Of a DNA stretch of 64,000 bases, positions 18,047-26,849 are shown piece by piece (positions within the stretch are counted from its first letter, which is position 1; each line of letters begins with the position of its first letter). The stretch covers positions 2,418,001-2,482,000 of the forward strand of contig NZ_CP070225.1 in NCBI RefSeq assembly GCF_021631985.1. Direction: 5' to 3'. A model generated the notes under the pieces. It was not told where the DNA came from, did no database searches, and saw only the letters and a list, made by a program, of their open reading frames with translations. Both the position numbers and the translations under genes were made by a program. The stretch comes from Sandaracinus amylolyticus (lineage in GTDB: Bacteria > Myxococcota_A > Polyangia > Polyangiales > Sandaracinaceae).

Positions 18047-18653
18047 AGAGCGCGCACTCGATCGCGATCCGTCCGTCGGGCAGACGCTTCGACCACACGT
18101 ACGTCGGGTCGACGTGCGCGCGCTGCTTGTCGCCCTCGGGGACGCGCCACGAGAGCCCCGCGAACTCGCGCTCGCGCAGCATCGCCTCGAGACCTTCCTC
18201 GTCGACGAACCCGCTCGCGACCGTGCACTGCACGTGCTCGAGCTCGTTCAGGACCTCGAGGGGATCGACGTTGCGACCGATCCCGACGGTCTCCGCGAAG
18301 GGCAGATCCTTCATCAGCGTCGCGGGCTGCGCGCACTGCTCGACCGCGAGCGCGAGCTTGCCGCGCCCCTGCTTCTCGACGGTGCCGATCGCGACGAGCC
18401 CGTCGCGCATCGCTTCCTCGAGCAGGTCCACGTCGCCGTCGCGGAACATGTCGACAAGCTCGAGCCCGATGTCGATCGGCAGCACGAGGTACGCGTCCTC
18501 GTCGGACACGTGGAAGGGCGGATCGAGCGGCAGCATGCCCTCACCGCGCTCGCGCACCGCCGCGATCAGCTCGCCGTCGGCGAACACGACGCTCAGCGGG
18601 ACACCACGGATCAGCTCGGCGAGCGTGGGCTCGCGCGTGGAGACGGCAAACAT
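17964..18653 (-). CDS. Hypothetical protein, conserved-looking, cytosolic
   Basis: A 229-residue soluble protein with a balanced amino-acid composition and no signal peptide or membrane segment. It alternates predicted strands and helices (TLAELIRGVPLSVVFADGEL, DAYLVLPIDIGLELVDMF, VDLLEEAMRDGLVAIGTVE). A short motif PTYVWSKRLPDGRIAIECAL stands near the C-terminus. I do not recognise a family. ATG 18653 is preferred; the ORF could extend to 18689 with a basic leader. The gene is divergent from the TetR gene and overlaps the end of rlmM on the opposite strand. Confidence 0.7.
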   Translation of the reverse strand: MFAVSTREPTLAELIRGVPLSVVFADGELIAAVRERGEGMLPLDPPFHVSDEDAYLVLPIDIGLELVDMFRDGDVDLLEEAMRDGLVAIGTVEKQGRGKLALAVEQCAQPATLMKDLPFAETVGIGRNVDPLEVLNELEHVQCTVASGFVDEEGLEAMLREREFAGLSWRVPEGDKQRAHVDPTYVWSKRLPDGRIAIECALFSEYEELVAVLRPAALAPLDRPRLSAI

Positions 18654-18721
18654 GCGCCGGACGCTACGGATGCGGAGATCGCCGCGCAACTTTCTGCGCG
18701 ACGCGCGATCTCGACCCGCGC

Positions 18722-18769
18722 TTGACGCGGACTTCCACCGAGTTCATTGTTTGGTCAGCCAACCAAGAA
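18722..18769 (+). promoter_or_regulatory. Promoter and TetR-type operator before the TetR-MFS operon
   Basis: A -35-like TTGACG at 18722-18727 is followed after 17 bp by a weak -10 (CATTGT, 18745-18750). Directly overlapping it is an imperfect inverted repeat, TTGTTTGGT (18748-18756) facing ACCAAGAA (18762-18769), with a TTGGT/ACCAA core. An operator placed over the promoter of its own regulator is typical of TetR autorepression. This is a pattern-based prediction. Confidence 0.5.
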
Positions 18770-18775
18770 ACTCGC

Positions 18776-19393
18776 ATGGCACGCCCATCGAACACCGGTG
18801 CCCGCCGGGCCGAGATCGTCGACGCCCTCCTTCGTGTGCTCGCGGAGCGCGGCTGGGCCGCGGCGACCACCGCCGAGATCGCACGCGCGGCCGGCATGAC
18901 GCCGGGCCTCCTCCACTATCACTTCGCGTCGAAGCAGGAGATCCTGCTCGCGCTCGTGGAGCGCCTCACCGCGACGCTCCAGGATCGCTTCGAGCGACGC
19001 GCCGAGCGAGCCGGGGACGATCCGCGGGCGCGCCTCTTCGCGCTGCTCGACGCGCACGTCGCGCTCGACGACGACGCCGATCCCGCGGCGGTCGCGAGCT
19101 GGGCCGCCATCGCGGCCGAGGCCGGGCACCAGCCCGAGGTGCGCGAGGTCTACGCGCGCGCCATCGCGAAGCAGCTCGACGCGATCGACGACCTCGTCTC
19201 CGCGACGCTGCGCGCGGAAGGTCGCGAGGTGCGCGGCGCGCGCCGCATCGCCGCGGGGCTGCTCGCCGCGATCGAGGGCGCGTATCGCATCGCGGCGTCG
19301 GCGCCCGGCGTGCTCCCCGAGGGCTTCGCCGCGCCGACGATCACGCGCATCGCGGAAGGTCTGCTGGCTTCGCAACCGAGGGCACGACGATGA
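18776..19393 (+). CDS. TetR family transcriptional regulator
   Basis: A 205-residue repressor. The DNA-binding domain covers residues 8-60: RAEIVDALLRVLAERGW, helix-turn-helix AATTAEIARAAGMTPGLLHYHF, then the SKQEILLALVE segment. The C-terminal ligand domain is all helical (AIAKQLDAIDDLVSATLR), resembling the BetI-like TetR subgroup. ATG 18776 is chosen since the upstream extension to 18722 would run through the operator. Its stop overlaps the ATG of the MFS gene (ATGA), so regulator and transporter are translationally coupled and the transporter is the likely regulated target. Confidence 0.9.
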   Translation: MARPSNTGARRAEIVDALLRVLAERGWAAATTAEIARAAGMTPGLLHYHFASKQEILLALVERLTATLQDRFERRAERAGDDPRARLFALLDAHVALDDDADPAAVASWAAIAAEAGHQPEVREVYARAIAKQLDAIDDLVSATLRAEGREVRGARRIAAGLLAAIEGAYRIAASAPGVLPEGFAAPTITRIAEGLLASQPRARR

Positions 19394-20571
19394 CTCGCAC
19401 ACGCCGTCTCCTGGTGCTCGGTGCGCTCTACTTCGCGCAGGGCCTCCCATTCGGGTTCTTCGTGCAGGCGCTGCCCGTCGTGCTCCGCGAGCGCGGCGTG
19501 TCGCTCTCGCTCATCGGGCTCTCGTCGTTGCTCGCGATGCCGTGGGCGCTCAAGCCGCTGGTCGCGCCGCTCGTCGATCGTGCGCGCACCCGTCGCGCGT
19601 GGATCGTCCCGCTGCAGATCACGAGCGCGCTCCTGCTCGCGCTCGCTGCGCTCGCGTCGCCCGAGGCGAGCCTGCCCGCGCTCTTCGCGATCGTCGCGCT
19701 GACGAACCTCGCTGCGGCGGCGCAAGACATCGCGACCGACGCGCTCGCGGTCGATCTCCTCCCCGCGGACGAGCGCGGGCTCGGCAACGGCCTGCAGGTC
19801 GCGGGCTATCGCGTCGGCATGATCGCGGGCGGCGGCGTGGTGCTCGGCGCGATGGCCCACATCGGCTGGGCACCGGCGATGCTCGCGCTCGGTGCGACCC
19901 TCGCGGTCGCGACCATCCCGCTGCTGATCACGCACGAGCCCGCGCGCACGCCCGCGCCGCCGCGTCCCACGATCACCGCGCTGCGGGAGGCCGCGTCGCG
20001 ACCGGGTGCGCTGCGCTGGCTCCGCGTGCTCGTGCTCTTCAAGGCGGGCGAGGCGCTCGCCACCGCGATGGCGCGCCCGATGCTCGTCGATCGCGGGCTC
20101 GACGCGGGCGATCTCGCGGCGCTCCTCGGCGGCACCGGCTTCGCCGCGGGCCTCGCGGGCGCGCTGATCGGCGGCGCGCTCGTGCCGCGGCTCGGACGCC
20201 GTCGCGCCCTCGCGATCTTCGGCGCGCTGCAGATCGTAGGCATCGCGATGTGGCTCGTGCCCGCGACCGGCGTGCGCTCGCTCGTGACGCTGCACGTGGT
20301 CGTCGCGATCGAGCACGTCTTCGCCGGCATGGCCACCGCGGCGCTCTTCACGGCGATGATGGACGCGTGCCGTCCCGCGCACGCCGCGACCGACTATGCG
20401 CTTCAGGCGAGCGTCGTCGTGCTCGCGACCGGCGTCGCGTCGGCGCTCGGCGGCGTGAGCGCGGAGCACCTCGGCTACGTCGGTCACTTCGTGCTCGCGA
20501 TCGTGCTCGCGGTGATCGGCCTCGCCGACGTCGTGCGCGTGCCGGTCGCGAGGTCGCCCTCGTTCGCGTGA
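19390..20571 (+). CDS. MFS transporter, AmpG-like
   Basis: A 393-residue inner-membrane protein with about 12 transmembrane segments. The opening LYFAQGLPFGFFVQALPVVL and WALKPLVAPLVDRARTRR closely follow AmpG/PAT-type transporters, including the basic loop after TM2. Other segments include QDIATDALAVDLLP, another AmpG-like signature. AmpG imports anhydromuropeptides; the substrate here is not established. The start codon overlaps the TetR stop by 4 bp, and a ribosome site for coaD (AAAGGAG) begins just after its own stop. The gene is likely regulated by the upstream TetR protein. Confidence 0.88.
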   Translation: MTRTRRLLVLGALYFAQGLPFGFFVQALPVVLRERGVSLSLIGLSSLLAMPWALKPLVAPLVDRARTRRAWIVPLQITSALLLALAALASPEASLPALFAIVALTNLAAAAQDIATDALAVDLLPADERGLGNGLQVAGYRVGMIAGGGVVLGAMAHIGWAPAMLALGATLAVATIPLLITHEPARTPAPPRPTITALREAASRPGALRWLRVLVLFKAGEALATAMARPMLVDRGLDAGDLAALLGGTGFAAGLAGALIGGALVPRLGRRRALAIFGALQIVGIAMWLVPATGVRSLVTLHVVVAIEHVFAGMATAALFTAMMDACRPAHAATDYALQASVVVLATGVASALGGVSAEHLGYVGHFVLAIVLAVIGLADVVRVPVARSPSFA

Positions 20572-20586
20572 AAGGAGCCTTCCTCC

Positions 20587-21075
20587 ATGACGATCGCGGT
20601 CTACGCCGGCACCTTCGATCCGCTCACCGAGGGCCACGTCTCGGTGGTGCGACAGGCGGTGCGGCTCTTCGCGCACGTGCGCGTGCTCGTCGCGGTGCAT
20701 CCGACCAAGAAGCCGCTCTTCACCGCCGACGAGCGCGTCGCGATGATCCGCGAGGCGCTCGCGATGATGCCCACCGTGAGCGTCGCGTGGACGAGCTCGC
20801 TCGTGATCGATCACGCCCGCGCGATCGGCGCGACCCACCTGGTGCGCGGCCTGCGCGATGCGGCCGACGCGGCGTGGGAGACCGATCTCGCGCGGCAGAA
20901 TCGCGAGCTCGCGCCCGATCTCAGCACGATCATGCTGCCCGCCGAGGCCCACCTCGCGAAGGTCTCGTCCTCGGAGCTCAAGGCGCGCGCGGCGCGCGGC
21001 GAGGATCTCGAGCCGTGGTGCCCGCCCTCGATCGCGTCGCACCTGCGCGCGCGGCTCGCGGAGGTCGCGCGATGA
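20587..21075 (+). CDS. coaD: Phosphopantetheine adenylyltransferase (CoaD-like)
   Basis: A 162-residue nucleotidyltransferase of normal CoaD length, which would adenylylate 4'-phosphopantetheine in coenzyme A synthesis. The family T/HxGH motif is GTFDPLTEGH at residues 8-17. The substrate loop appears as VRGLRDAADAAWETDLARQ (compare RGLRxxxDFEYE) and the C-terminal ATP motif as VSSSELKARAARGEDLEPW. Position within a TetR/MFS operon is unusual for coaD. Downstream, its stop overlaps the ATG of the MBL hydrolase gene by 4 bp. Replacement of the usual DFEYE by DAAWE is a modest departure, so substrate identity is slightly less secure. Confidence 0.88.
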   Translation: MTIAVYAGTFDPLTEGHVSVVRQAVRLFAHVRVLVAVHPTKKPLFTADERVAMIREALAMMPTVSVAWTSSLVIDHARAIGATHLVRGLRDAADAAWETDLARQNRELAPDLSTIMLPAEAHLAKVSSSELKARAARGEDLEPWCPPSIASHLRARLAEVAR

Positions 21076-21806
21076 GACTCGTGCCGCTCGGCGTCGGTGA
21101 TGCGTTCTCCGAGCGCTGGTACTCGACCTCGTTCGCGATCGAGAGCGAGGGCGCGCTGATCCTCGTCGACTGCCCGCACCCGATCCGCAAGATGCTGCGC
21201 GAGGCGCGCGAGACCTCGGGGCTCGATCTGCGGCTCGAGCGCGCGTCCGCGGTCGTGCTCACGCACCTGCACGCGGATCACGCGTCGGGGCTCGAGGGAT
21301 ACGGCTACTTCTCGCACTTCGCGCTCGGCACGAAGGCGCGGATCGTCGCGCATCCCGCGGTCATCGCGCGCGCCTGGGACGGGCACCTCGCGGCGGGCAT
21401 GGAGCGGCTCGAGACCGCGTCGGGGCTGCGCGCGATGAAGTTCGACGACTACTTCGAGCACGTGCCGCTCGACACCACGCGCGCGATCACGATCGGTCCG
21501 TTCGAGATCGAGTGCCGCGGCACGCACCACCACGTGCCCACCACCGCGCTGAGGATCCGCGCCGGGGGTCGCTCGCTCGGTCTGTCCGCGGACACGTCGT
21601 TCGATCCCAAGCTGATCGCGTGGCTCGCGGAGGCGGACCTCGTCGTGCACGAGACCAACCTCGGGACCCACACGCCCTACGAGTCGCTCGCCGCCCTCGA
21701 TCCCGCGCTGCGTGCGAAGATGCGGCTCGTGCACTTCCCCGACTCGTTCGACCTCGGCGCATCGAACATCGAGTGCCTCGAGCAGGGCCGCACCTACGAG
21801 GTCTGA
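21072..21806 (+). CDS. MBL-fold metallo-hydrolase
   Basis: A 244-residue metallo-beta-lactamase fold enzyme. The metal ligands are visible as VVLTHLHADHASGLEG (HxHxDH, near residue 60), GTHHHVPT, LSADTSFDP and VHETNLGTHTPYES. The overall plan resembles ribonuclease Z-type or general MBL hydrolases, without a diagnostic substrate motif. The start overlaps the coaD stop (ATGA) and its stop shares one base with the next ATG (TGATG), so it is translationally coupled on both sides. Confidence 0.88.
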   Translation: MRLVPLGVGDAFSERWYSTSFAIESEGALILVDCPHPIRKMLREARETSGLDLRLERASAVVLTHLHADHASGLEGYGYFSHFALGTKARIVAHPAVIARAWDGHLAAGMERLETASGLRAMKFDDYFEHVPLDTTRAITIGPFEIECRGTHHHVPTTALRIRAGGRSLGLSADTSFDPKLIAWLAEADLVVHETNLGTHTPYESLAALDPALRAKMRLVHFPDSFDLGASNIECLEQGRTYEV

Positions 21807-23083
21807 TGCGACGACGCGCGACGCTCCGGACGCTCGGCCTCGCGACGCTCGCGGCGCGAACGCTCGGCGTCGCGCCGATGCTCGGCGGCTGCGGCGACGA
21901 CGAAGCGCCGCCCCGCGCGACGATCACGTTGGGCCCATGGCCGGTGATGCCGACCGCGCGATCGATCGCGATCTGGTGCGAGGCCGGTGTCGCGCCGGAC
22001 GACGTGGAGATCGTCGGTGTCGGCACCGCGCCCTTCGTGATGATCGGCGAAGGCCTCTTCCTCGCGCGCGTCGAGGGATTGATGCCCGACACCGAGCATC
22101 GCTTCGTCGTGCGCGCCGACGTGACGCACGAAGGAACGTTCCGCACGATGCCCGAGCGCGACGGCCTGGTGCGCCTCGCGATCGGCGCGGACATCCACCC
22201 GCAGAGCGCGCCCTACGTCGCGTTCGATCGCATCCGCGCGCTCTCGCCGCACCTCTATCTCGGGCTCGGTGACCAGATCTACGCCGACATCGATCCCACC
22301 GGTCCGGCGCTCCCGACGCGCGAGTCGTACGAAGAACTCTATCGGCGCACCTGGGACGACGACGCGCTGCGCGCGTGCTGGGCGAACGTTCCGACGCTGC
22401 TCGTGTGGGACGACCACGAGACGTGGAACGACTTCGACAACACCCTCGACGACGAGCGCGCCGACGTCGCGCGCGATGCCTACGAGCGCATGCAGCGCTC
22501 GCGCTCTCCGAGCGACGACGCGTGGACGATCCTCGAGGCGGGTCCCGCGAGCCTCTTCGTGCTCGACACGCGCTCGTTCCGCTCGCCCAACGTGGCGCTC
22601 GACGGACCGCGCAAGACGATGCTCGGCGACGCCCAGCTCGCCGCGCTGATCGCGTGGCTCGAGACGAGCGACGCGCCGCTGCGCGTGATCGCGTCGCCCA
22701 CGCCGCTCCATCGCTACGCCGACACCGGCCTCGACGCGTGGGCCCACGGCTTCACGTTCGAGCGCGACGTGATCCTGCGCGCGATCGAGGCGAACGATCC
22801 GAGCACGGTCCTGATCGTCAGCGGCGATCAGCACTGGCCCGCGGTCGTCGAGCTCCCGCTGCCCGGCGGCGGCACCGTGCTCGAGCTGCAGTGCACGCCG
22901 ACCGCCGCGTTCTTCCGCGCCGCGCCGATCGCCGAGACGCTCGGGCCCGACGTGCTCTTCGTCGGCCGCGATCAGCGTGGCTTCGGCTGGCTCGAGATCG
23001 ACGGCGCGACGTCGCCGCCCACGATCTCGTTCGCGTGGATCGACGAGCTCGGAACCGAGCGATTCGCCCTCGTGCGCCCGTGA
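21806..23083 (+). CDS. Alkaline phosphatase D (PhoD)-like exported phosphoesterase
   Basis: A 425-residue protein. The N-terminus has a basic stretch (MRRRATLRTLG) and a hydrophobic region ending in a lipobox-like MLGGC. A fibronectin-like N-terminal domain (SIAIWCEAG, then DTEHRFVVRADV) precedes the PhoD-type phosphoesterase domain. Metal-binding motifs are IGADIHP, LGLGDQIYADI, LLVWDDHETWNDFDN and LIVSGDQHW. Proteins of this family hydrolyse phosphodiesters or monoesters outside the cytoplasm, often with calcium and iron. The gene is coupled to the MBL gene upstream; oleA starts 53 bp downstream, so read-through into the ole genes is possible. Confidence 0.88.
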   Translation: MRRRATLRTLGLATLAARTLGVAPMLGGCGDDEAPPRATITLGPWPVMPTARSIAIWCEAGVAPDDVEIVGVGTAPFVMIGEGLFLARVEGLMPDTEHRFVVRADVTHEGTFRTMPERDGLVRLAIGADIHPQSAPYVAFDRIRALSPHLYLGLGDQIYADIDPTGPALPTRESYEELYRRTWDDDALRACWANVPTLLVWDDHETWNDFDNTLDDERADVARDAYERMQRSRSPSDDAWTILEAGPASLFVLDTRSFRSPNVALDGPRKTMLGDAQLAALIAWLETSDAPLRVIASPTPLHRYADTGLDAWAHGFTFERDVILRAIEANDPSTVLIVSGDQHWPAVVELPLPGGGTVLELQCTPTAAFFRAAPIAETLGPDVLFVGRDQRGFGWLEIDGATSPPTISFAWIDELGTERFALVRP

Positions 23084-23135
23084 TCCGCGGCCTCTTCCCC
23101 GGCTGTCGCGACGGAGCTACACCCCGCGCTTCCTC

Positions 23136-24149
23136 ATGCTCTTCTCCTCGGTCTCGGTGGCGAGCGTGGCGTACGTCGACGCGCCGCATCGCGTGAGCTC
23201 CCGCGAGCTCGAGGATCGGCTCTCGCCGCTCTTGAAACGACTCGGGCTCGCGCCCGGGATCATCGCGTCGCTCTCGGGCGTTCAAGCGCGTCGCTTCTGG
23301 GACGAGGGCGTGCAGCCGAGCGACGTCGCCGCGCGGGCGGGCGAGAAGGCGATCGCCGCGTCGGGCATCGATCGCGCGCGCATCGGCGTGCTGGTGAACA
23401 CGAGCGTCTGCCGCGACTTCGTCGAGCCCTCGACCGCGTCGATCGTGCATCGCCACCTCGCGCTCTCGCCGCGTTGTCGCAACTTCGATCTCGCGAACGC
23501 GTGCCTCGGGTTCCTCGACGGCATGGAGCTCGTCGCGGCGATGATCGAGCGCGGCGCGATCGACGCGGCGCTCGTGGTCGACGGAGAGGGCAGCCGCTTC
23601 GCGGTCGAGAAGACGATCGATCGCCTCAACGCGAGCGGCGATGCGCGGGCGCTCGGCGAGGAGTTCGCGACCCTCACGCTGGGATCGGGCGCCGCCGCGA
23701 TGGTGCTCTGCCGCCGCGATCTCGCGCCGGCGGGCCACACGTTCCGCGGCGGTGTGTCGCTCGCCGCGACCGACTGGAACCACCTCTGCCGCGGCCACGC
23801 CGATCGTATGATCACCGACGCGCAGAAGCTGCTGACGCAGGGGCTCGACCTCGCGTCCAAGACGTTCGATCTCGCGCGCACCGAGCTCGGGTGGACCCCC
23901 GACGTGCTCGACGAGGTCGTCATCCATCAGGTCAGCCGACAGCACACCGAGAAGCTCGCCGCGCAGCTCGGTGTCGCGCCCGCGAAGATCCACGCGATCT
24001 TTCCCGAGCACGGCAACGTCGGCCCGGCGTCGGTGCCGATCGTCCTCGCGAAAGCCGCGGAGATCGGGCGCCTGCGCAGCGGGATGCGCGTGGCGCTCAT
24101 GGGCATCGGCAGCGGCCTCAACTGCGCGATGGCGGAGATCGTCTGGTGA
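23136..24149 (+). CDS. oleA: OleA, thiolase-fold acyl-CoA head-to-head condensation enzyme
   Basis: A 337-residue thiolase/KAS III-fold enzyme. OleA joins two fatty acyl-CoAs to a 2-alkyl-3-ketoalkanoic acid, the first step of long-chain olefin synthesis. The nucleophile Cys lies in FDLANACLGFLDGMELV near residue 123, and the other active-site residues in DEVVIHQVSRQHTEKLA (His) and IFPEHGNVGPASVP (Asn). An upstream Glu-containing segment, VCRDFVEPSTASIVHR, matches the second-channel region of OleA. ATG 23136 is chosen over longer low-complexity starts. The stop overlaps the oleB GTG by 4 bp. Identification rests on both sequence motifs and the coupled oleB and oleC. Confidence 0.93.
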   Translation: MLFSSVSVASVAYVDAPHRVSSRELEDRLSPLLKRLGLAPGIIASLSGVQARRFWDEGVQPSDVAARAGEKAIAASGIDRARIGVLVNTSVCRDFVEPSTASIVHRHLALSPRCRNFDLANACLGFLDGMELVAAMIERGAIDAALVVDGEGSRFAVEKTIDRLNASGDARALGEEFATLTLGSGAAAMVLCRRDLAPAGHTFRGGVSLAATDWNHLCRGHADRMITDAQKLLTQGLDLASKTFDLARTELGWTPDVLDEVVIHQVSRQHTEKLAAQLGVAPAKIHAIFPEHGNVGPASVPIVLAKAAEIGRLRSGMRVALMGIGSGLNCAMAEIVW

Positions 24150-25063
24150 GCGTCTCGATCGATCGACGCATCTATCCGTTCGAGGGTCGCCGATTCGATC
24201 GCGGCGGCGGCATCCGCATGCACTACCTCGACGAGGGGCCGCGTGAGGCGCCCGTCGTGGTGATGGTGCACGGCAACCCGAGCTGGTCGATCTACTTCCG
24301 CGCGCTCGTGCTCGCGCTGCGCGACACCCATCGCTGCATCGTCCCGGATCACGTCGGGATGGGGCTCTCCGACAAACCGAGCGACGTCGACTACGAGTAC
24401 ACGCTCGGCTCGCGCATCGACGATCTCGGCAAGCTCCTCGATCACCTCGGCGTCGCTCGCGAGATCACGCTCGTCGTGCACGACTGGGGCGGCGGCATCG
24501 GCTTCGGCTGGGCCACGCGCCACGCCGATCGCGTCGCGCGCCTCGTCGTGCTCAACACCGCGGCGTTCCACCTGCCGCAGAGCAAGGCGTTCCCCGCCGC
24601 GCTGCGTCTGACGCGCACCCCGCTCGGCGCGCTGCTGGTCCGCGGCGGAAACGCGTTCGCGCGCGGCGCCGCGTACACCTGCGTGACGCGCAAGCCGATG
24701 TCGCGCGAGCTCCGCCGCGCCTATCTCGCGCCCTATTCGGACTGGGACTCGCGCATCGCGACGCTGCGCTTCGTGCAGGACATCCCGCTCCAGCCGAGTG
24801 ATCGCGCGTACGCGCGCATCGACGAGATGGCGGAGGGGCTCGCGCAGTTCCGCCGGACGCCGACGCTGATCGCGTGGGGCATGCGCGACTTCGTGTTCGA
24901 TCACCACTTCCTCGCGGAGTGGGAGAAGCGGATGCCGCACGCCGAGGTGCATCGCTTCGCCGACGCGGGCCACTACGTGCTCGAAGACGTGCCCGAGGTG
25001 ATCGTCCCGCTCGTGAAGCGCTTCCTCGCCGATCACCCGCTCGATCGCGAGCGCGCGGCGTGA
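24146..25063 (+). CDS. oleB: OleB, alpha/beta-hydrolase (beta-lactone decarboxylase)
   Basis: A 305-residue haloalkane-dehalogenase-like protein. In olefin synthesis OleB converts the cis-beta-lactone made by OleC into the cis-alkene and CO2. Signatures: MVHGNPSWSIYFR oxyanion loop, HVGMGLSDKP, the nucleophile Asp in VVHDWGGGIGFGWA near residue 113, and a C-terminal His in FADAGHYVLED. It starts with GTG 24146 inside the oleA stop (GTGA) and ends in the same way over the oleC start, implying coupled translation and a fixed stoichiometry of OleA, OleB and OleC, which form an assembly in other bacteria. Confidence 0.93.
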   Translation: MSVSIDRRIYPFEGRRFDRGGGIRMHYLDEGPREAPVVVMVHGNPSWSIYFRALVLALRDTHRCIVPDHVGMGLSDKPSDVDYEYTLGSRIDDLGKLLDHLGVAREITLVVHDWGGGIGFGWATRHADRVARLVVLNTAAFHLPQSKAFPAALRLTRTPLGALLVRGGNAFARGAAYTCVTRKPMSRELRRAYLAPYSDWDSRIATLRFVQDIPLQPSDRAYARIDEMAEGLAQFRRTPTLIAWGMRDFVFDHHFLAEWEKRMPHAEVHRFADAGHYVLEDVPEVIVPLVKRFLADHPLDRERAA

Positions 25064-26739
25064 GCGCCGACTCCGCGAACATCGCGGCGCACCTGCCGCG
25101 CGTCGCGCGCGAGCAGCCCTTCACGCCGGCGGTGTTCGCGCCCGCGGGACGCGATGCGCGCGGTCGTCCGCGGTACGTGCACTGGACCTATCGCCAGCTC
25201 GACGAGGAGAGCGATCGCCTCGCGCGCGGCCTGCGCGACGTCGGCATCGGGCCCGGGGTGCGCACCGTGCTGATGGTCCCGCCTTCGCTCGACCTCTTCG
25301 CGATGGTGTTCGCGCTGTTCAAGGTCGGCGCGCCGCTCGTGATGGTCGATCCCGGCATCGGCACCAAGCACCTCGGCGAGTGCCTCGATCGCGCCGAGCC
25401 GCGCGCGTTCGTCGGCATCCCGAAGGCGCACGCCGCGCGCGCCGTGCTCGGCTGGGCGAAGCGCACGGTCGAGATCACGGTGAACGTCGCGCCGCGCTGG
25501 GCGCGTCCGATGGCAGGCCGTCGCGCGTTCTCGATCGACGATCTGCGCGAGCGCGGCGAGCGCGCATCGCAACGATCGATCGCGGAGGTCGCGCCCGAGG
25601 ATCTCGCGGCGATCCTCTTCACGAGCGGATCGACCGGTCCCCCGAAGGGCGCGCTCTACCGTCACGCGACGTTCAGCGCGCAGGTCGAGTCGATCCGCGC
25701 GATGTACGACATTCGTCCCGGCGAGATCGACCTGCCGACGTTCCCGCTCTTCGCGCTCTTCGATCCCGCGCTCGGCATGGTCACGGTCCTGCCCGAGATG
25801 GACGCGACGCGTCCCGCCGAGGTCGATCCGCGGAACATCGTCGAGGCGATCGAGGGCTTCGGCGTGACGAACATGTTCGGCTCGCCCGCGCTGCTCGACA
25901 CCGTGTCGCGCTGGGCAGTCCCGAAGAGCATTCGTTTCCCATCGTTGCGCCGCGTGATCTCCGCGGGCGCGCCGGTTGCGCCGCGCATCCTCGAGCAGTT
26001 CTCGACGCTCCTGCCCGAGGGCGCGCGCATCCACACGCCGTACGGCGCGACCGAGTCGCTGCCGGTCGCGACGATCGCGCACGACGAGGTGCTCGGCGAG
26101 ACGCGCGTGCGCACCGAGCGCGGCGACGGAATCTGCGTCGGTCGCGCGGTGCCCTCGGCGCGCGTCGACGTGATCGCGATCACCGACGATCCGATCGCGC
26201 GATGGGACGACGCGCGCGTGCTCCGCGACGGCGAGATCGGCGAGATCGTGGTGCGCGGCCCGCAGGTCACGCACGGGTACGTCGCCGCGCCCGATCACAC
26301 CGCGCGCGCGAAGATCGACACCCCCGAGGGCATCGCCCACCGGATGGGCGATCTCGGCTGGCGCGACGAGCGCGGGCGCCTCTGGTTCTGCGGGCGCAAG
26401 TCGCACCGCGTCGCGCTCGACGACGGAACGACGCTCTTCACGATCCCGTGCGAGGGCCCGTTCAACGCGCACCCCGACGTGAAGCGCAGCGCGCTCGTCG
26501 CGGCGAAGCGCGAGGGCCGCACGGTGCCGGTGATCATCGTCGAGCCGTGGCGCGTGATGTCGACGGGCGAGCGCGCGCGCCTGCTCACCGAGCTCGCCGA
26601 GATCGCGCGCACGAACGATCGCACCAAGCGCATCGAGCACTTCCTGGTGCACGAGAAGTTCCCGGTGGACGTCCGCCACAACGCGAAGATCCGCCGCGAA
26701 GATCTCGGTCCCTGGGCGACGCAGCAGCTCGCGCGCTGA
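25060..26739 (+). CDS. oleC: OleC, beta-lactone synthetase (AMP-binding)
   Basis: A 559-residue ANL-superfamily enzyme. OleC activates the 2-alkyl-3-hydroxyacid with ATP and closes the beta-lactone. The AMP-binding P-loop is LFTSGSTGPPKGALYRH near residues 187-203, with HTPYGATESLPV (A5 motif) and MGDLGWRDERGRLWFCGR (A7/A8 motifs). A C-terminal lysine region (RHNAKIRREDL) fits the family. OleC differs from fatty acyl-CoA ligases by lacking a CoA pocket; genomic neighbours support OleC. GTG 25060 overlaps the oleB stop. It is followed by about 110 bp with no recognised signal before the STAS-like gene. Confidence 0.93.
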   Translation: MSADSANIAAHLPRVAREQPFTPAVFAPAGRDARGRPRYVHWTYRQLDEESDRLARGLRDVGIGPGVRTVLMVPPSLDLFAMVFALFKVGAPLVMVDPGIGTKHLGECLDRAEPRAFVGIPKAHAARAVLGWAKRTVEITVNVAPRWARPMAGRRAFSIDDLRERGERASQRSIAEVAPEDLAAILFTSGSTGPPKGALYRHATFSAQVESIRAMYDIRPGEIDLPTFPLFALFDPALGMVTVLPEMDATRPAEVDPRNIVEAIEGFGVTNMFGSPALLDTVSRWAVPKSIRFPSLRRVISAGAPVAPRILEQFSTLLPEGARIHTPYGATESLPVATIAHDEVLGETRVRTERGDGICVGRAVPSARVDVIAITDDPIARWDDARVLRDGEIGEIVVRGPQVTHGYVAAPDHTARAKIDTPEGIAHRMGDLGWRDERGRLWFCGRKSHRVALDDGTTLFTIPCEGPFNAHPDVKRSALVAAKREGRTVPVIIVEPWRVMSTGERARLLTELAEIARTNDRTKRIEHFLVHEKFPVDVRHNAKIRREDLGPWATQQLAR

Positions 26740-26849
26740 CGCGTCTCGCTCGCCCGCCCGTCGCCGGCGACACGCCTCTTCCGGCGCGCCGTCGAACGCG
26801 GCATCCTCGCCGAGATGCTCACTCACGCGCGTGCAGGTTGGTGCGAACG

